A stretch of DNA of 9,443 bases from Granulicella sp. (GTDB lineage Bacteria > Acidobacteriota > Terriglobia > Terriglobales > Acidobacteriaceae). The position numbers were made by a program, and so were the translations under genes. This document shows positions 1-6,156 of this stretch, in pieces. The notes under the pieces are model-generated. The model saw nothing but the letters and a program-made list of their open reading frames with translations. It ran no database searches and was not told the DNA's origin. The DNA lies in the NCBI GenBank assembly GCA_003133205.1, contig PKWK01000279.1, positions 1-9,443 on the forward strand, in the 5' to 3' direction. The number at the start of each line of letters is the position of its first letter. Within the stretch, counting starts at the first letter, position 1.

Positions 1-2
1 TG

Positions 3-629
3 CTGGGGCCGAATGGCGCGGGCAAGACGACCTGCTTCTACATGATCGTGGGGCTATTGCGGCCGGAGTCGGGACGCATTCTGGCGGATGGGGACGATAT
101 TTCTCGCCTGCCGATGTATCTGCGCGCGCGGCAGTACGGCATCAGCTATCTGCCGCAGGAGCCGTCGATCTTCCGCAAGCTGACGGTGGAGGAGAATATC
201 CTGGCGGTGCTGGAGGCTCAGCAGTTGAGCTGGGAGAGTCGGCGCACGCGGACGGAGAAGCTGATCGAACAACTGAACCTCGGCCATGTGCGCAAGACGA
301 TGGGATATTCGCTGAGCGGGGGCGAGCGGCGGAGGGTGGAGATCGCGCGATGCCTGGCGATCGAGCCTGCGTTTATCCTGCTGGACGAGCCGTTCTCGGG
401 GATCGATCCGATTGCAGTGCTGGAGTTGCAGGAGATTATTTTTGATCTGAAGGTGAATGGGATCGGCGTCCTGATCACCGACCACAATGTACGCGAGACG
501 CTTTCTGTCACGGACCGCGCTTATATCATCAGCGATGGCAGGATTCTGTTCGCTGGGACGCCGGGAGAGTTGGGCCGGAACCCCGAGGTGAGACGCATCT
601 ACCTGGGCGAGAAGTTTTCCATGGACTAG
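3..629 (+). CDS. lptB: LPS export ABC transporter ATP-binding protein LptB (5' end cut by window)
   Basis: This is the cytoplasmic ATPase of the LptB2FG complex, which extracts lipopolysaccharide from the inner membrane and pushes it along the Lpt bridge to the outer membrane. The open frame runs from the window edge and shows 208 residues. The family is about 240 long, so roughly the first 35 residues are missing. Visible motifs are Walker [10 protein letters not shown] (nt 6-32), the Q-loop in [18 protein letters not shown], the ABC signature LSGGERRR (nt 312-335), Walker B FILLDEP with the D-loop SGIDP (from nt 372), and the switch histidine in ITDHNV (nt 483-485). The [11 protein letters not shown] and DEPFSGIDP stretches are characteristic of LptB rather than of amino-acid importers (LivF/LivG), the main alternative. 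It is followed by rpoN, as in the proteobacterial lptA-lptB-rpoN locus, which supports the call. The sequence seen is intact to its TAG stop. Confidence 0.93.
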   Translation: MGPNGAGKTTCFYMIVGLLRPESGRILADGDDISRLPMYLRARQYGISYLPQEPSIFRKLTVEENILAVLEAQQLSWESRRTRTEKLIEQLNLGHVRKTMGYSLSGGERRRVEIARCLAIEPAFILLDEPFSGIDPIAVLELQEIIFDLKVNGIGVLITDHNVRETLSVTDRAYIISDGRILFAGTPGELGRNPEVRRIYLGEKFSMD

Positions 630-788
630 AGCGTCTTCGCGGTTGGGATGGGTTTGGGAAGATCGCGCAGACGTCTCTAGTTGGGATTGGCTTGGATGGG
701 AAAGCGCCCAATGCGCTGTTGTAGAGCGGGTTTAGAGTTGCGGAACAGATGTATTGCACCGCACAGACTGATTGCTTCTAAGGTGTTA

Positions 789-816
789 TTGCTTATCTCT
801 GTGCGTCAGGTATAAC
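789..816 (+). promoter_or_regulatory. Possible sigma-70-type promoter upstream of rpoN
   Basis: TTGCTT (789-794) and TATAAC (811-816) are separated by 16 bp. The -10 matches the TATAAT consensus in 5 of 6 positions, but the -35 matches only in its TTG. The -10 lies inside the 795-856 dyad, so anything binding the dyad would affect it. This is a weak prediction from sequence alone. Confidence 0.3.
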
Positions 817-856
817 CGAGGTTACAAACTCCGCGGCTCCGCGGAGGCACAGAGAT
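795..856. repeat. Nested inverted repeat (three-way-junction-like dyad)
   Basis: A perfect 10-bp inverted repeat, ATCTCTGTGC (795-804) and GCACAGAGAT (847-856), encloses two smaller palindromes: TAACC-GA-GGTTA (813-824) and CTCCGCGG-CT-CCGCGGAG (829-846). The second is directly continuous with the outer right arm. On single-stranded DNA or RNA this would fold as an outer stem carrying two hairpins. It sits 9 bp upstream of the -24 element of the sigma-54 promoter. It could be an operator or enhancer site, a structured RNA in read-through transcripts from lptB, or a dispersed repeat. The sequence does not decide between these. Confidence 0.6.
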
Positions 857-864
857 TCTACACC

Positions 865-880
865 CGGCACGAATGTTGCT
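865..880 (+). promoter_or_regulatory. Sigma-54 (-24/-12) promoter for rpoN
   Basis: The 16 bases CGGCACGAATGTTGCT match the sigma-54 consensus TGGCACG-N4-TTGCW in every defined position except the first (C for T). The invariant GG (866-867) and GC (878-879) are exactly 10 bp apart. Transcription would start about 12 bp past the GC, near 891, giving a leader of about 100 nt before the rpoN start. The element is on the coding strand, in an intergenic region, directly ahead of the gene for sigma-54 itself. No other intergenic region here has a comparable match. Sigma-54 promoters need an enhancer-binding activator, which is not encoded in this window. Confidence 0.65.
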
Positions 881-938
881 GGGCGTTGTAGACTGTGGCC
901 AAGTTACCCGGCAAGAGTGCAGAGGGTCAGCACGACCC

Positions 939-983
939 ATGATTCTCTTCCTGCACGTACCGTGGAGCAGCGAAGCACGATGA
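939..983 (+). other. 14-codon mini-ORF in the rpoN leader
   Basis: ATG at 939 opens a frame encoding MILFLHVPWSSEAR that stops at TGA 981-983. The stop is the first half of the TGAGG that serves as the rpoN Shine-Dalgarno, so ribosomes finishing here would be positioned on the rpoN start 10 nt downstream. An AGAGG at 921-925 is a distant possible ribosome site and is partly held in the GGGTC/GACCC hairpin at 924-938. It may be a coupling leader peptide or chance; nothing proves translation. Confidence 0.25.
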
Positions 984-985
984 GG
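982..985 (+). promoter_or_regulatory. Ribosome-binding site fixing the TTG start of rpoN
   Basis: GAGG at 982-985 lies 8 nt before TTG 994. The frame upstream of 994 back to the TGA at 940-942 contains no ATG or GTG, so this site and the TTG are the best-supported start. Confidence 0.55.
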
Positions 986-993
986 TCGAAGGA

Positions 994-2820
994 TTGCTGC
1001 AGCCGAAGTTAAATTTGAGAGTCTCGCAGCGCCAGATATTGACTCCTGGGCTGGTGCAGATGGTCAGCGTCCTGGCTCTGAACAAGCTCGAGCTGAGGGA
1101 GATGATCAACACCGAGATGGTGGAGAATCCGGTGCTCGAGGAGGTTGAGGAGTCTGCGGTCACGATCGAGGAGATGGGGGGCCGCGAGGCGGAACGGGAG
1201 CGTTCGGCCGAGGAAGTGGCGACGGAGAAGGACCGGGTCGAGAAAGATCCGTTCGACGAGGTGGATTTTGGGAGCTACTTCCAGGATTATCTGGATCCCG
1301 GATTTCGGACGGCGTCCAACTTTGAAGACATTGAGCGACCCTCGTTTGAGAATTTTCTGTCGCAACCCAGCACTCTGACCGACCACCTGGACTGGCAGTT
1401 GGGCTCGATGAACCTTTCCTCCGAAGTGCGCCTGGCAGCGGACCTGGTGGTTGGCAATCTGAACGAGGACGGGTACCTGACGGCGACGGATGAGGAGTTG
1501 GTCGATGGCCTGGTGGAGGCGCGGGGGCCGGCGCGTGCTGAGCCGATTCCGTTCGAGCGCGGCATGAAGGCCAGGCCGGCCTGGGAGACGCATACTTCGG
1601 CGATGGGGACGGGGTTGGACCTCTCGGCGGCCGGTGGTGCGGGGAATCCCGGCGATGCAGGCGAATCCGATGAGCGCGCAGCGGCGTTGGCGACGGTGCG
1701 CGAAGCTTGTGCGATTATCCATCATCTTGATCCGCTGGGAGTTGGCGCACGCGATCTGCGCGAGTGTCTTCTGATCCAGATTACGGCTCAGCGCCGCGAG
1801 GCCGAGATTGTGTTGAAGCGTGCCCATGAGAAGGCGACGAATCGCTTTGGCCATCCGGCAGACGATCTTGTGGATTATGCGCCGGAGGAGGCGAGCCGCG
1901 AGCATGCTCCGGGCACTCATACGCCTGGGCATGCGGCTGGGCATGAGACTCTGAATGGCGCGTCGTCCCACAATGGCCACGCTCGCAATGGGGCGTCGCC
2001 CACAGGCCGGCCCGACGACATCTTTGAGATTGCTGCGCATATTGTGGCGAACCACCTGGCGCTGCTGCAGAAGAAGGACATGCGCGAGTTGACGCGGGGC
2101 TGCGGTCGAAGCGTGGACGAGGTGCAGGCGGCGGTGGACTTGATCCGCACGCTTGATCCGCGGCCCGGACAGCGCTACAACATTAGCGAGACGCGGTTGA
2201 TCGAGCCCGACGTGGCGTTCGTCAAGCGCGATGGCGAGTATGTTGTGCTGATGAATGAAGAGGATATGCCCACGCTCCGGCTGAGCCACGCCTATCGCAA
2301 GATGCTGCGCGACAAGGCGGCGGAAAAGGATGTGCGCGAGTACGTCAAGGAGCGCTATAAGTCCGCCATTCAACTGCTGCGCAATATCGAGCAGCGGAAG
2401 AATACGATTGTGCGCACGTGCGAGGTGATTGTGCGGCGGCAGCAGGAGTTTCTGGAGCGCGGCGAGCAGGGTCTGCGGCCGATGATGATCAAGGAAGTGG
2501 CCGAGGAGATTGGTGTACACCCCTCGACCGTCAGCCGCGCGGTAGCCAACAAGTATGTGCATACGTCGCAGGGGGTGTACGAGCTGCGCTTCTTCTTCAG
2601 CGAGGGCGTGAACGGCCCTGAGGGCGGCGACCTGCCGCTGGTGCTGCTGAAGCGCAAGGTGAAAAAGCTGATTGAAGACGAAGATCCGCGCAAGCCGCTG
2701 ACGGACGACCATCTGGCGGCGGAGTTGCAGCGGCAGGGTATCCGGGTGACCCGGCGGACGGTGGCCAAGTACCGAGAAGACATGCAAATTCCCAGTACCC
2801 ACCAAAGACGTGTACGCTGA
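994..2820 (+). CDS. rpoN: RNA polymerase sigma-54 factor RpoN
   Basis: Sigma-54 directs core RNA polymerase to -24/-12 promoters that open only when an AAA+ activator hydrolyses ATP. Region I (residues 2-50) is the typical Gln/Leu-rich start (LQPKLNLRVSQRQILTPGL). An acidic region II follows (about 50-100), then the core-binding domain (about 120-480). The helix-turn-helix lies around 497-530 (KEVAEEIGVHPSTVSRAVA), and the RpoN box is TRRTVAKYRE (586-595), against ARRTVAKYRE in most bacteria. At 608 residues it is about 120 longer than usual. The excess is two low-complexity inserts in the core-binding domain: one Gly/Ala/Pro-rich (about 173-231) and one His/Gly/Asn-rich (about 283-340). The reading frame and flanking conserved motifs are intact, so it should be functional. 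The start is TTG with GAGG 8 nt upstream. hpf follows after 52 bp, as in the classic rpoN locus, and a sigma-54 promoter lies upstream. Confidence 0.95.
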   Translation: MLQPKLNLRVSQRQILTPGLVQMVSVLALNKLELREMINTEMVENPVLEEVEESAVTIEEMGGREAERERSAEEVATEKDRVEKDPFDEVDFGSYFQDYLDPGFRTASNFEDIERPSFENFLSQPSTLTDHLDWQLGSMNLSSEVRLAADLVVGNLNEDGYLTATDEELVDGLVEARGPARAEPIPFERGMKARPAWETHTSAMGTGLDLSAAGGAGNPGDAGESDERAAALATVREACAIIHHLDPLGVGARDLRECLLIQITAQRREAEIVLKRAHEKATNRFGHPADDLVDYAPEEASREHAPGTHTPGHAAGHETLNGASSHNGHARNGASPTGRPDDIFEIAAHIVANHLALLQKKDMRELTRGCGRSVDEVQAAVDLIRTLDPRPGQRYNISETRLIEPDVAFVKRDGEYVVLMNEEDMPTLRLSHAYRKMLRDKAAEKDVREYVKERYKSAIQLLRNIEQRKNTIVRTCEVIVRRQQEFLERGEQGLRPMMIKEVAEEIGVHPSTVSRAVANKYVHTSQGVYELRFFFSEGVNGPEGGDLPLVLLKRKVKKLIEDEDPRKPLTDDHLAAELQRQGIRVTRRTVAKYREDMQIPSTHQRRVR

Positions 2821-2824
2821 TACC

Positions 2825-2835
2825 CACCTGAGGTG
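2825..2835. repeat. Short perfect palindrome upstream of hpf
   Basis: CACCT-G-AGGTG is an 11-bp odd palindrome in the 52-bp rpoN-hpf gap, followed at once by TATAAA (2836-2841). TGAGGTG occurs again at 2861-2867, where it forms the hpf ribosome-binding site. It may be a small operator, but arms of 5 bp are short enough to arise by chance. Confidence 0.25.
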
Positions 2836-2872
2836 TATAAATCAGGCTGGACGACAAACGTGAGGTGAATGA

Positions 2873-3229
2873 ATGATCATCGAGTACACGGGAAGACAGA
2901 CAGTCGTCACGCAAAAATACAAAGATGAAGCCGCGGCAGGGCTGAGGGCAATTGAAAAGGTTGTAAGCGGCGCGACCAGCGCGAAGGTCATCCTGACGGT
3001 CGATAAGTATCGCAAGATCGCCGATGTCACCGTGAACCAGGGGAGCCAGAGCATGGTCGCCACCTGCGAGTCCGCCGACATGATGATGGCGCTTCGCGAT
3101 GCCTTGGCGACGATTGAGCAGCAGGCGGTTCGCCAGAAGCAAAAGGCAATGAAAGGTATACGGCGCCCGCGGCCGGTGGAAAAGGACATGACCCTGGACG
3201 CATCCGGAGCAACTGCGGCAACGGCGTAG
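2873..3229 (+). CDS. hpf: Ribosome hibernation promoting factor, short form (HPF/RaiA family)
   Basis: The product binds the 30S decoding centre, blocking the mRNA and tRNA channel, and helps park ribosomes as inactive particles in slow growth. The 118-residue length fits the short (enterobacterial-type) HPF: one S30AE domain (about 1-100) with beta-alpha-beta-beta-beta-alpha order. It begins MIIEYTGRQTVVTQ, and the basic second helix region (ALRDALATIEQQAVRQKQKAMKG, about 82-105) is typical. The Ala/Thr-rich tail is too short to be the dimerising C-terminal domain of long HPF, so 100S formation would probably require partner factors. The start ATG has GAGGTGA 4-7 nt upstream. A second ATG at 2869 is out of frame. 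The gene follows rpoN, as in Proteobacteria, and precedes a candidate terminator. The family is certain, but HPF and YfiA/RaiA are hard to separate by eye. Confidence 0.9.
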   Translation: MIIEYTGRQTVVTQKYKDEAAAGLRAIEKVVSGATSAKVILTVDKYRKIADVTVNQGSQSMVATCESADMMMALRDALATIEQQAVRQKQKAMKGIRRPRPVEKDMTLDASGATAATA

Positions 3230-3236
3230 GCGAGAG

Positions 3237-3255
3237 ATCGCCGTGGGCGGTTTTT
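3237..3255 (+). terminator. Candidate intrinsic terminator after hpf
   Basis: ATCGCC (3237-3242), loop GTG and GGCGGT (3246-3251) form a 6-bp stem with one G-T wobble, running into a five-T tract (3251-3255). A competing stem, GGCGA-GAGA-TCGCC (3229-3242), overlaps it. The stem is short, so termination may be partial and some transcription may continue into rapZ. Confidence 0.45.
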
Positions 3256-3278
3256 CGGTGTAATGCTAGGATTCCTCC

Positions 3279-4175
3279 ATGGCTCCGAAGCGTACGGCGA
3301 AGACAGCAAAGCATCCTCCCGAGCACGGCGAGTTGGTGATCCTGACCGGCATGTCGGGCTCGGGGAAGTTGTCGGCTCTGAAGGCGTTTGAGGACCTGGG
3401 CTACTACTCGGTCGACAACCTGCCGCTGGAACTGATTCCTCGGTTTGCCGACCTGGTTCGCCAGTCGGTCGAGATCGAGCGCGCGGCCCTGGTGGTGGAT
3501 GTTCGCGAGGGCATGCGGCTGGATCGCTTTCCGGCGATTCTGAAGAAGGTGCGCAAGGTGCTTCCGACGCGGGTGGTCTTCCTGGAGGCCAGCGAAGAGG
3601 CACTGGTGCGCCGCTTCTCGGAGACGCGCAGGCCGCACCCGATGGGCCGCAGTCAGACGGTGGTTCAGGGGATTCGGGCGGAACGAAAGCGGCTGGATCC
3701 GGTGCGGAATGTCGCGGACATTGTGCTGGATACGACGAAGTTCAATGTGCATGAACTTCGCGCTCACATCAACTCGCAGTTTGCGCGCGGGTCGGATTCG
3801 AAGGGGCTGACCATCTCGTCGACCAGCTTCGGCTTCAAGAATGGTGTGCCTGCGGAGGCCGACCTGGTGTTCGATGTGCGCTTTTTGCCGAACCCGCATT
3901 TTGTGCCCGAGTTCCGAAAACTCACGGGGCGGGACCCCAAGGTTGCGAAGTACATTCGGCAGTTTCCGCAGACGCAGGAGTTTCTCGACAAGGCGACGGA
4001 CATGCTGAAGTTTCTGCTGCCGCACTACATCGAGGAGGGTAAGAGTTACCTAACGGTGGCTTTTGGATGCACCGGCGGGCAGCATCGGTCGGTGTTTATC
4101 GCGGAAGAGATGAAGAAACGGCTGGAGGCCGAGGGCCATCGCGTGAAGACGGCGCATCGCGATATGCCGCGCTGA
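3279..4175 (+). CDS. rapZ: RapZ/YvcJ family nucleotide-binding protein (RNase adapter)
   Basis: In E. coli RapZ senses glucosamine-6-phosphate and hands the small RNA GlmZ to RNase E, so controlling GlmS and amino-sugar supply for the cell wall and LPS. The 298 residues cover the full family length. They include an N-terminal P-loop domain, TGMSGSGKLSALKAFEDLG (23-41), then SVDNLPLELIP (44-54), a Walker B-like LVVDVR (71-76), RRPHP (117-121), SFGFKNGVP (183-191), DVRFLPNPHFVPEFR (199-213), and the C-terminal signature GCTGGQHRSVFIAEE (263-277). The residue after the P-loop lysine is Leu31 (codon TTG at 3369-3371) where Ser or Thr normally binds magnesium; the next residue is Ser32. TAGGA lies 7 nt before the ATG. 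ptsN, its usual left neighbour, is absent. The adapter role may not carry over to this phylum, where RNase E/GlmZ partners are unproven. Confidence 0.93.
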   Translation: MAPKRTAKTAKHPPEHGELVILTGMSGSGKLSALKAFEDLGYYSVDNLPLELIPRFADLVRQSVEIERAALVVDVREGMRLDRFPAILKKVRKVLPTRVVFLEASEEALVRRFSETRRPHPMGRSQTVVQGIRAERKRLDPVRNVADIVLDTTKFNVHELRAHINSQFARGSDSKGLTISSTSFGFKNGVPAEADLVFDVRFLPNPHFVPEFRKLTGRDPKVAKYIRQFPQTQEFLDKATDMLKFLLPHYIEEGKSYLTVAFGCTGGQHRSVFIAEEMKKRLEAEGHRVKTAHRDMPR

Positions 4176-4225
4176 CGCTGGCGATCGTGCTCCGGCGAAG
4201 AAGAAAAACCAATAGAATTGACCTG

Positions 4226-4285
4226 ATGAGCGAAAGCGAGACAAGCGCGGCAGCGGTGAGCGCGACCCGGAGATTCGAACGATGA
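4226..4285 (+). other. 19-codon mini-ORF coupled to msbA by ATGA overlap
   Basis: ATG at 4226 encodes the 19-residue MSESETSAAAVSATRRFER, and its TGA (4283-4285) overlaps the msbA ATG (4282) as ATGA. The peptide is polar and Ser/Ala/Glu-rich with no recognisable motif. No good Shine-Dalgarno precedes it, whereas msbA has its own GGAG (4269-4272) 9 nt before its start. It could be a coupling leader or a chance frame in the 106-bp rapZ-msbA gap. Confidence 0.25.
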
Positions 4286-6156
4286 GGCGCATCTGGCGTT
4301 TGCTTCGTTATGCTCGCCCGTACGCACTGTATACGCTCGCGTCCGTGGTGCTGATGGCGGTGGTCGGCGCGATGGCCGCGCTGCGCATTTATCTGATCAA
4401 GCCCATCTTCGACAAGGTGCTTCGCCCGGACCAGCAGGGCGGCGATTTTCTTCTCTTCCGAATTCCCTGGGTCAACCGGCTGATAGATCTGCACTTCCTG
4501 GTGCCTAGCCATTTTCATAATGCATGGACGGTGGTGGCGTACGCGCTGGTGGTCTCGGCGATTCTGAAGTCGGTTTGCGACTACACGGGCACGTATCTGA
4601 TCAACTATGGCGGGTTCGGGATGATCACCGACCTGCGTAATGATCTTTACGACGCTATACTGCGGCGGTCGGTGGCATTCTTTCAGAAGCATTCGACCGG
4701 CGTGCTGCTGTCGACGATCATTAACGATATCGAACGCGTGCAGTTTGCGATGTCGACGATCATGGCTGATTTTCTGCAGCAGTTCTTTACGCTGCTGGCC
4801 ATGACCTGCGTTGCGATCAGCTTTGGCGGCAAGCTGGCGTGGGTGCTGCTGCTGTTTGTGCCGGTTGTAATCTCGTCGGCGAGGCGCATCGGGCGGAGCG
4901 TACGGACGACGACGCGCAAGGGCCAGGACAAGCTGGCCGAAATCCAGAACATTCTGCACGAGACGATCACGGGCAACGGCATTGTGAAGGCGTTCGGTAT
5001 GGAGTTGTGGGAGATGGACCGCTTCCGCAGGGCGGCGCGACGGCTGTTTCACGCAAACCTGCGCTCGGTGAGCGTGCAGGCAATCAGTTCGCCGCTTATG
5101 GATGCGATCGGCGCAGTGGGGATTGCGCTTCTTCTGCTGCTTGGACGCAACAAGATTATGGAGCGGACGATGACGCTCGGCGATTTCATCGTGTTCATCG
5201 TCGCCGTCTTCAGCCTTTATGATCCGGTGCGGAAGTTCGCGCTTTTCTACAACAGCTTCCAGCAGGCGCTGGGCGCGAGCGAAGAGATATTCCGCTTTAT
5301 GGATGCGCAGGATGATGTGGTGGAGAAGAAGCGGGCGCAGGTGGTGCGGGGGTTCAAGGACTCGATCCGCTTCGAGAACGTCGGCTTTGCCTACCAGAGC
5401 GAGGGCGAGGTGAAGCCGGTGCTGCATGGCATCGACCTCGACGTGAAGCGTGGCGAGGTGATTGCTATTGTGGGGCCGAGCGGGGCGGGGAAGTCGTCGC
5501 TGCTGAATTTGATTCCGCGCTTCTTCGATGTGAGCAGTGGGCGGATCCTGATCGATGGGCGCGACCTGCGTGATGTCACGCTCGCGTCGCTGCGCAAACA
5601 GATCGGCAAGGTGACGCAGGAGACGATCCTGTTCAACGATACGGTGCGCAACAATATTGCATATGGCCAGCCCGACATGCCGCTGAGCCGGGTGCAGGAG
5701 GCGGCACGCATGGCGCTGGCGCACGACTTTATTTTGCGCATGCCCGAGGGCTACGACACGATCATCGGCGAGAAGGGTGTGCGGCTTTCCGGAGGCGAGC
5801 GGCAGCGGCTGGCGATTGCGCGCGCGATTCTGAAGAATGCGCCGATCCTGATTCTGGATGAGGCGACTTCGGCGCTGGACACGGAGAGCGAGGCGTTTGT
5901 GCAGGCCGCGCTGGCGAACCTGATGCAGGGGCGGACGGTGTTTGTGATTGCGCATCGCATGTCGACGGTGCGGCGGGCGACGCGTATTGTGGTGCTCGAG
6001 GCCGGGCGCATCACCGAGGTGGGCAGCCACGAGCATCTAATGCAGCAGTCGGGGACGTACCGGCGGCTGTACGATCTGCAGTTCGACGCCGACCGATTCG
6101 AGCGCCGGGCTGCCACTGAATCGGTGGAAGCCGAAGTTTTGGAAGGAATCAAGTGA
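4282..6156 (+). CDS. msbA: MsbA-type lipid A / lipid flippase ABC exporter
   Basis: This is a half-transporter, functional as a homodimer, with membrane and ATPase domains fused. The MsbA group flips lipid A-core across the inner membrane, upstream of the Lpt system. Six membrane segments can be placed at about 15-37, 82-97, 162-182, 184-199, 271-288 and 298-314, with MsbA-like ITDLRNDLYDAILRRSVAFF (115-134). The nucleotide-binding domain has Walker A GPSGAGKS (398-405), Q-loop Gln446, signature LSGGE (502-506), Walker B ILILDE (522-527), D-loop SALD (530-533) and H-loop His558. At 624 residues it is about 40 longer than E. coli MsbA, with a longer first periplasmic loop (about 45-78) and a C-terminal tail. 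An in-frame TGA at 4219-4221 with no start codon after it excludes an upstream start; GGAG lies 9 nt before the ATG. yicC overlaps its end by 4 bp. The exact lipid substrate is inferred, and an unspecified multidrug or lipid exporter is the alternative. Confidence 0.88.
   Translation: MRRIWRLLRYARPYALYTLASVVLMAVVGAMAALRIYLIKPIFDKVLRPDQQGGDFLLFRIPWVNRLIDLHFLVPSHFHNAWTVVAYALVVSAILKSVCDYTGTYLINYGGFGMITDLRNDLYDAILRRSVAFFQKHSTGVLLSTIINDIERVQFAMSTIMADFLQQFFTLLAMTCVAISFGGKLAWVLLLFVPVVISSARRIGRSVRTTTRKGQDKLAEIQNILHETITGNGIVKAFGMELWEMDRFRRAARRLFHANLRSVSVQAISSPLMDAIGAVGIALLLLLGRNKIMERTMTLGDFIVFIVAVFSLYDPVRKFALFYNSFQQALGASEEIFRFMDAQDDVVEKKRAQVVRGFKDSIRFENVGFAYQSEGEVKPVLHGIDLDVKRGEVIAIVGPSGAGKSSLLNLIPRFFDVSSGRILIDGRDLRDVTLASLRKQIGKVTQETILFNDTVRNNIAYGQPDMPLSRVQEAARMALAHDFILRMPEGYDTIIGEKGVRLSGGERQRLAIARAILKNAPILILDEATSALDTESEAFVQAALANLMQGRTVFVIAHRMSTVRRATRIVVLEAGRITEVGSHEHLMQQSGTYRRLYDLQFDADRFERRAATESVEAEVLEGIK

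Larger units (their letters stand above)
630..993 (+). other. lptB-rpoN intergenic regulatory region
   Basis: These 364 bp contain no substantial gene. The left part (630-790) shows only G/T-rich imperfect repeats (TTGGGATGG near 643, TTGGGATTGG near 681) and a small AGCGC/GCGCT hairpin at 703-717 without a clear T-tract, so I cannot call a terminator for lptB. The right part holds, in order, a possible -35/-10 pair (789-816), a nested dyad (795-856), a near-consensus sigma-54 promoter (865-880), a GGGTC/GACCC hairpin (924-938), a 14-codon mini-ORF (939-983) and the rpoN ribosome-binding site (982-985). The gap is unusually long for lptB-rpoN, which are often nearly adjacent in Proteobacteria. 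That fits independent regulation of rpoN here. Confidence 0.6.

Noticed and set aside
694..707. GG-N10-GC pattern in the lptB-rpoN gap
   Set aside because: Only the bare GG and GC fit (GGATGGG...GCGC); the rest of the sigma-54 consensus is missing.
703..717. AGCGC/GCGCT hairpin as an lptB terminator
   Set aside because: A stem of 5 bp followed by GTTGTAG, with no T-tract; too weak to call.
1009..2805. 598-codon open frame antisense to rpoN
   Set aside because: It mirrors rpoN over nearly its whole length. The translation is Arg/His/Leu/Gln-rich with no recognisable domain, as expected from GC-rich third positions in the sense gene.
2836..2841. TATAAA as a -10 box for hpf
   Set aside because: No acceptable -35 hexamer at 16-18 bp spacing; TACGCT at the 17-bp position does not resemble TTGACA.
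3027..4025. 332-codon open frame antisense to hpf and rapZ
   Set aside because: It covers two conserved genes and the terminator between them; no domain or plausible start site.
4218..4223. TTGACC as a -35 box for msbA
   Set aside because: No -10-like hexamer at the correct distance (ACAAGC at 17 bp).
4096..6036. 646-codon open frame antisense to msbA
   Set aside because: Low-complexity His/Arg-rich translation lying entirely over the well-supported msbA and the end of rapZ; a codon-bias shadow.
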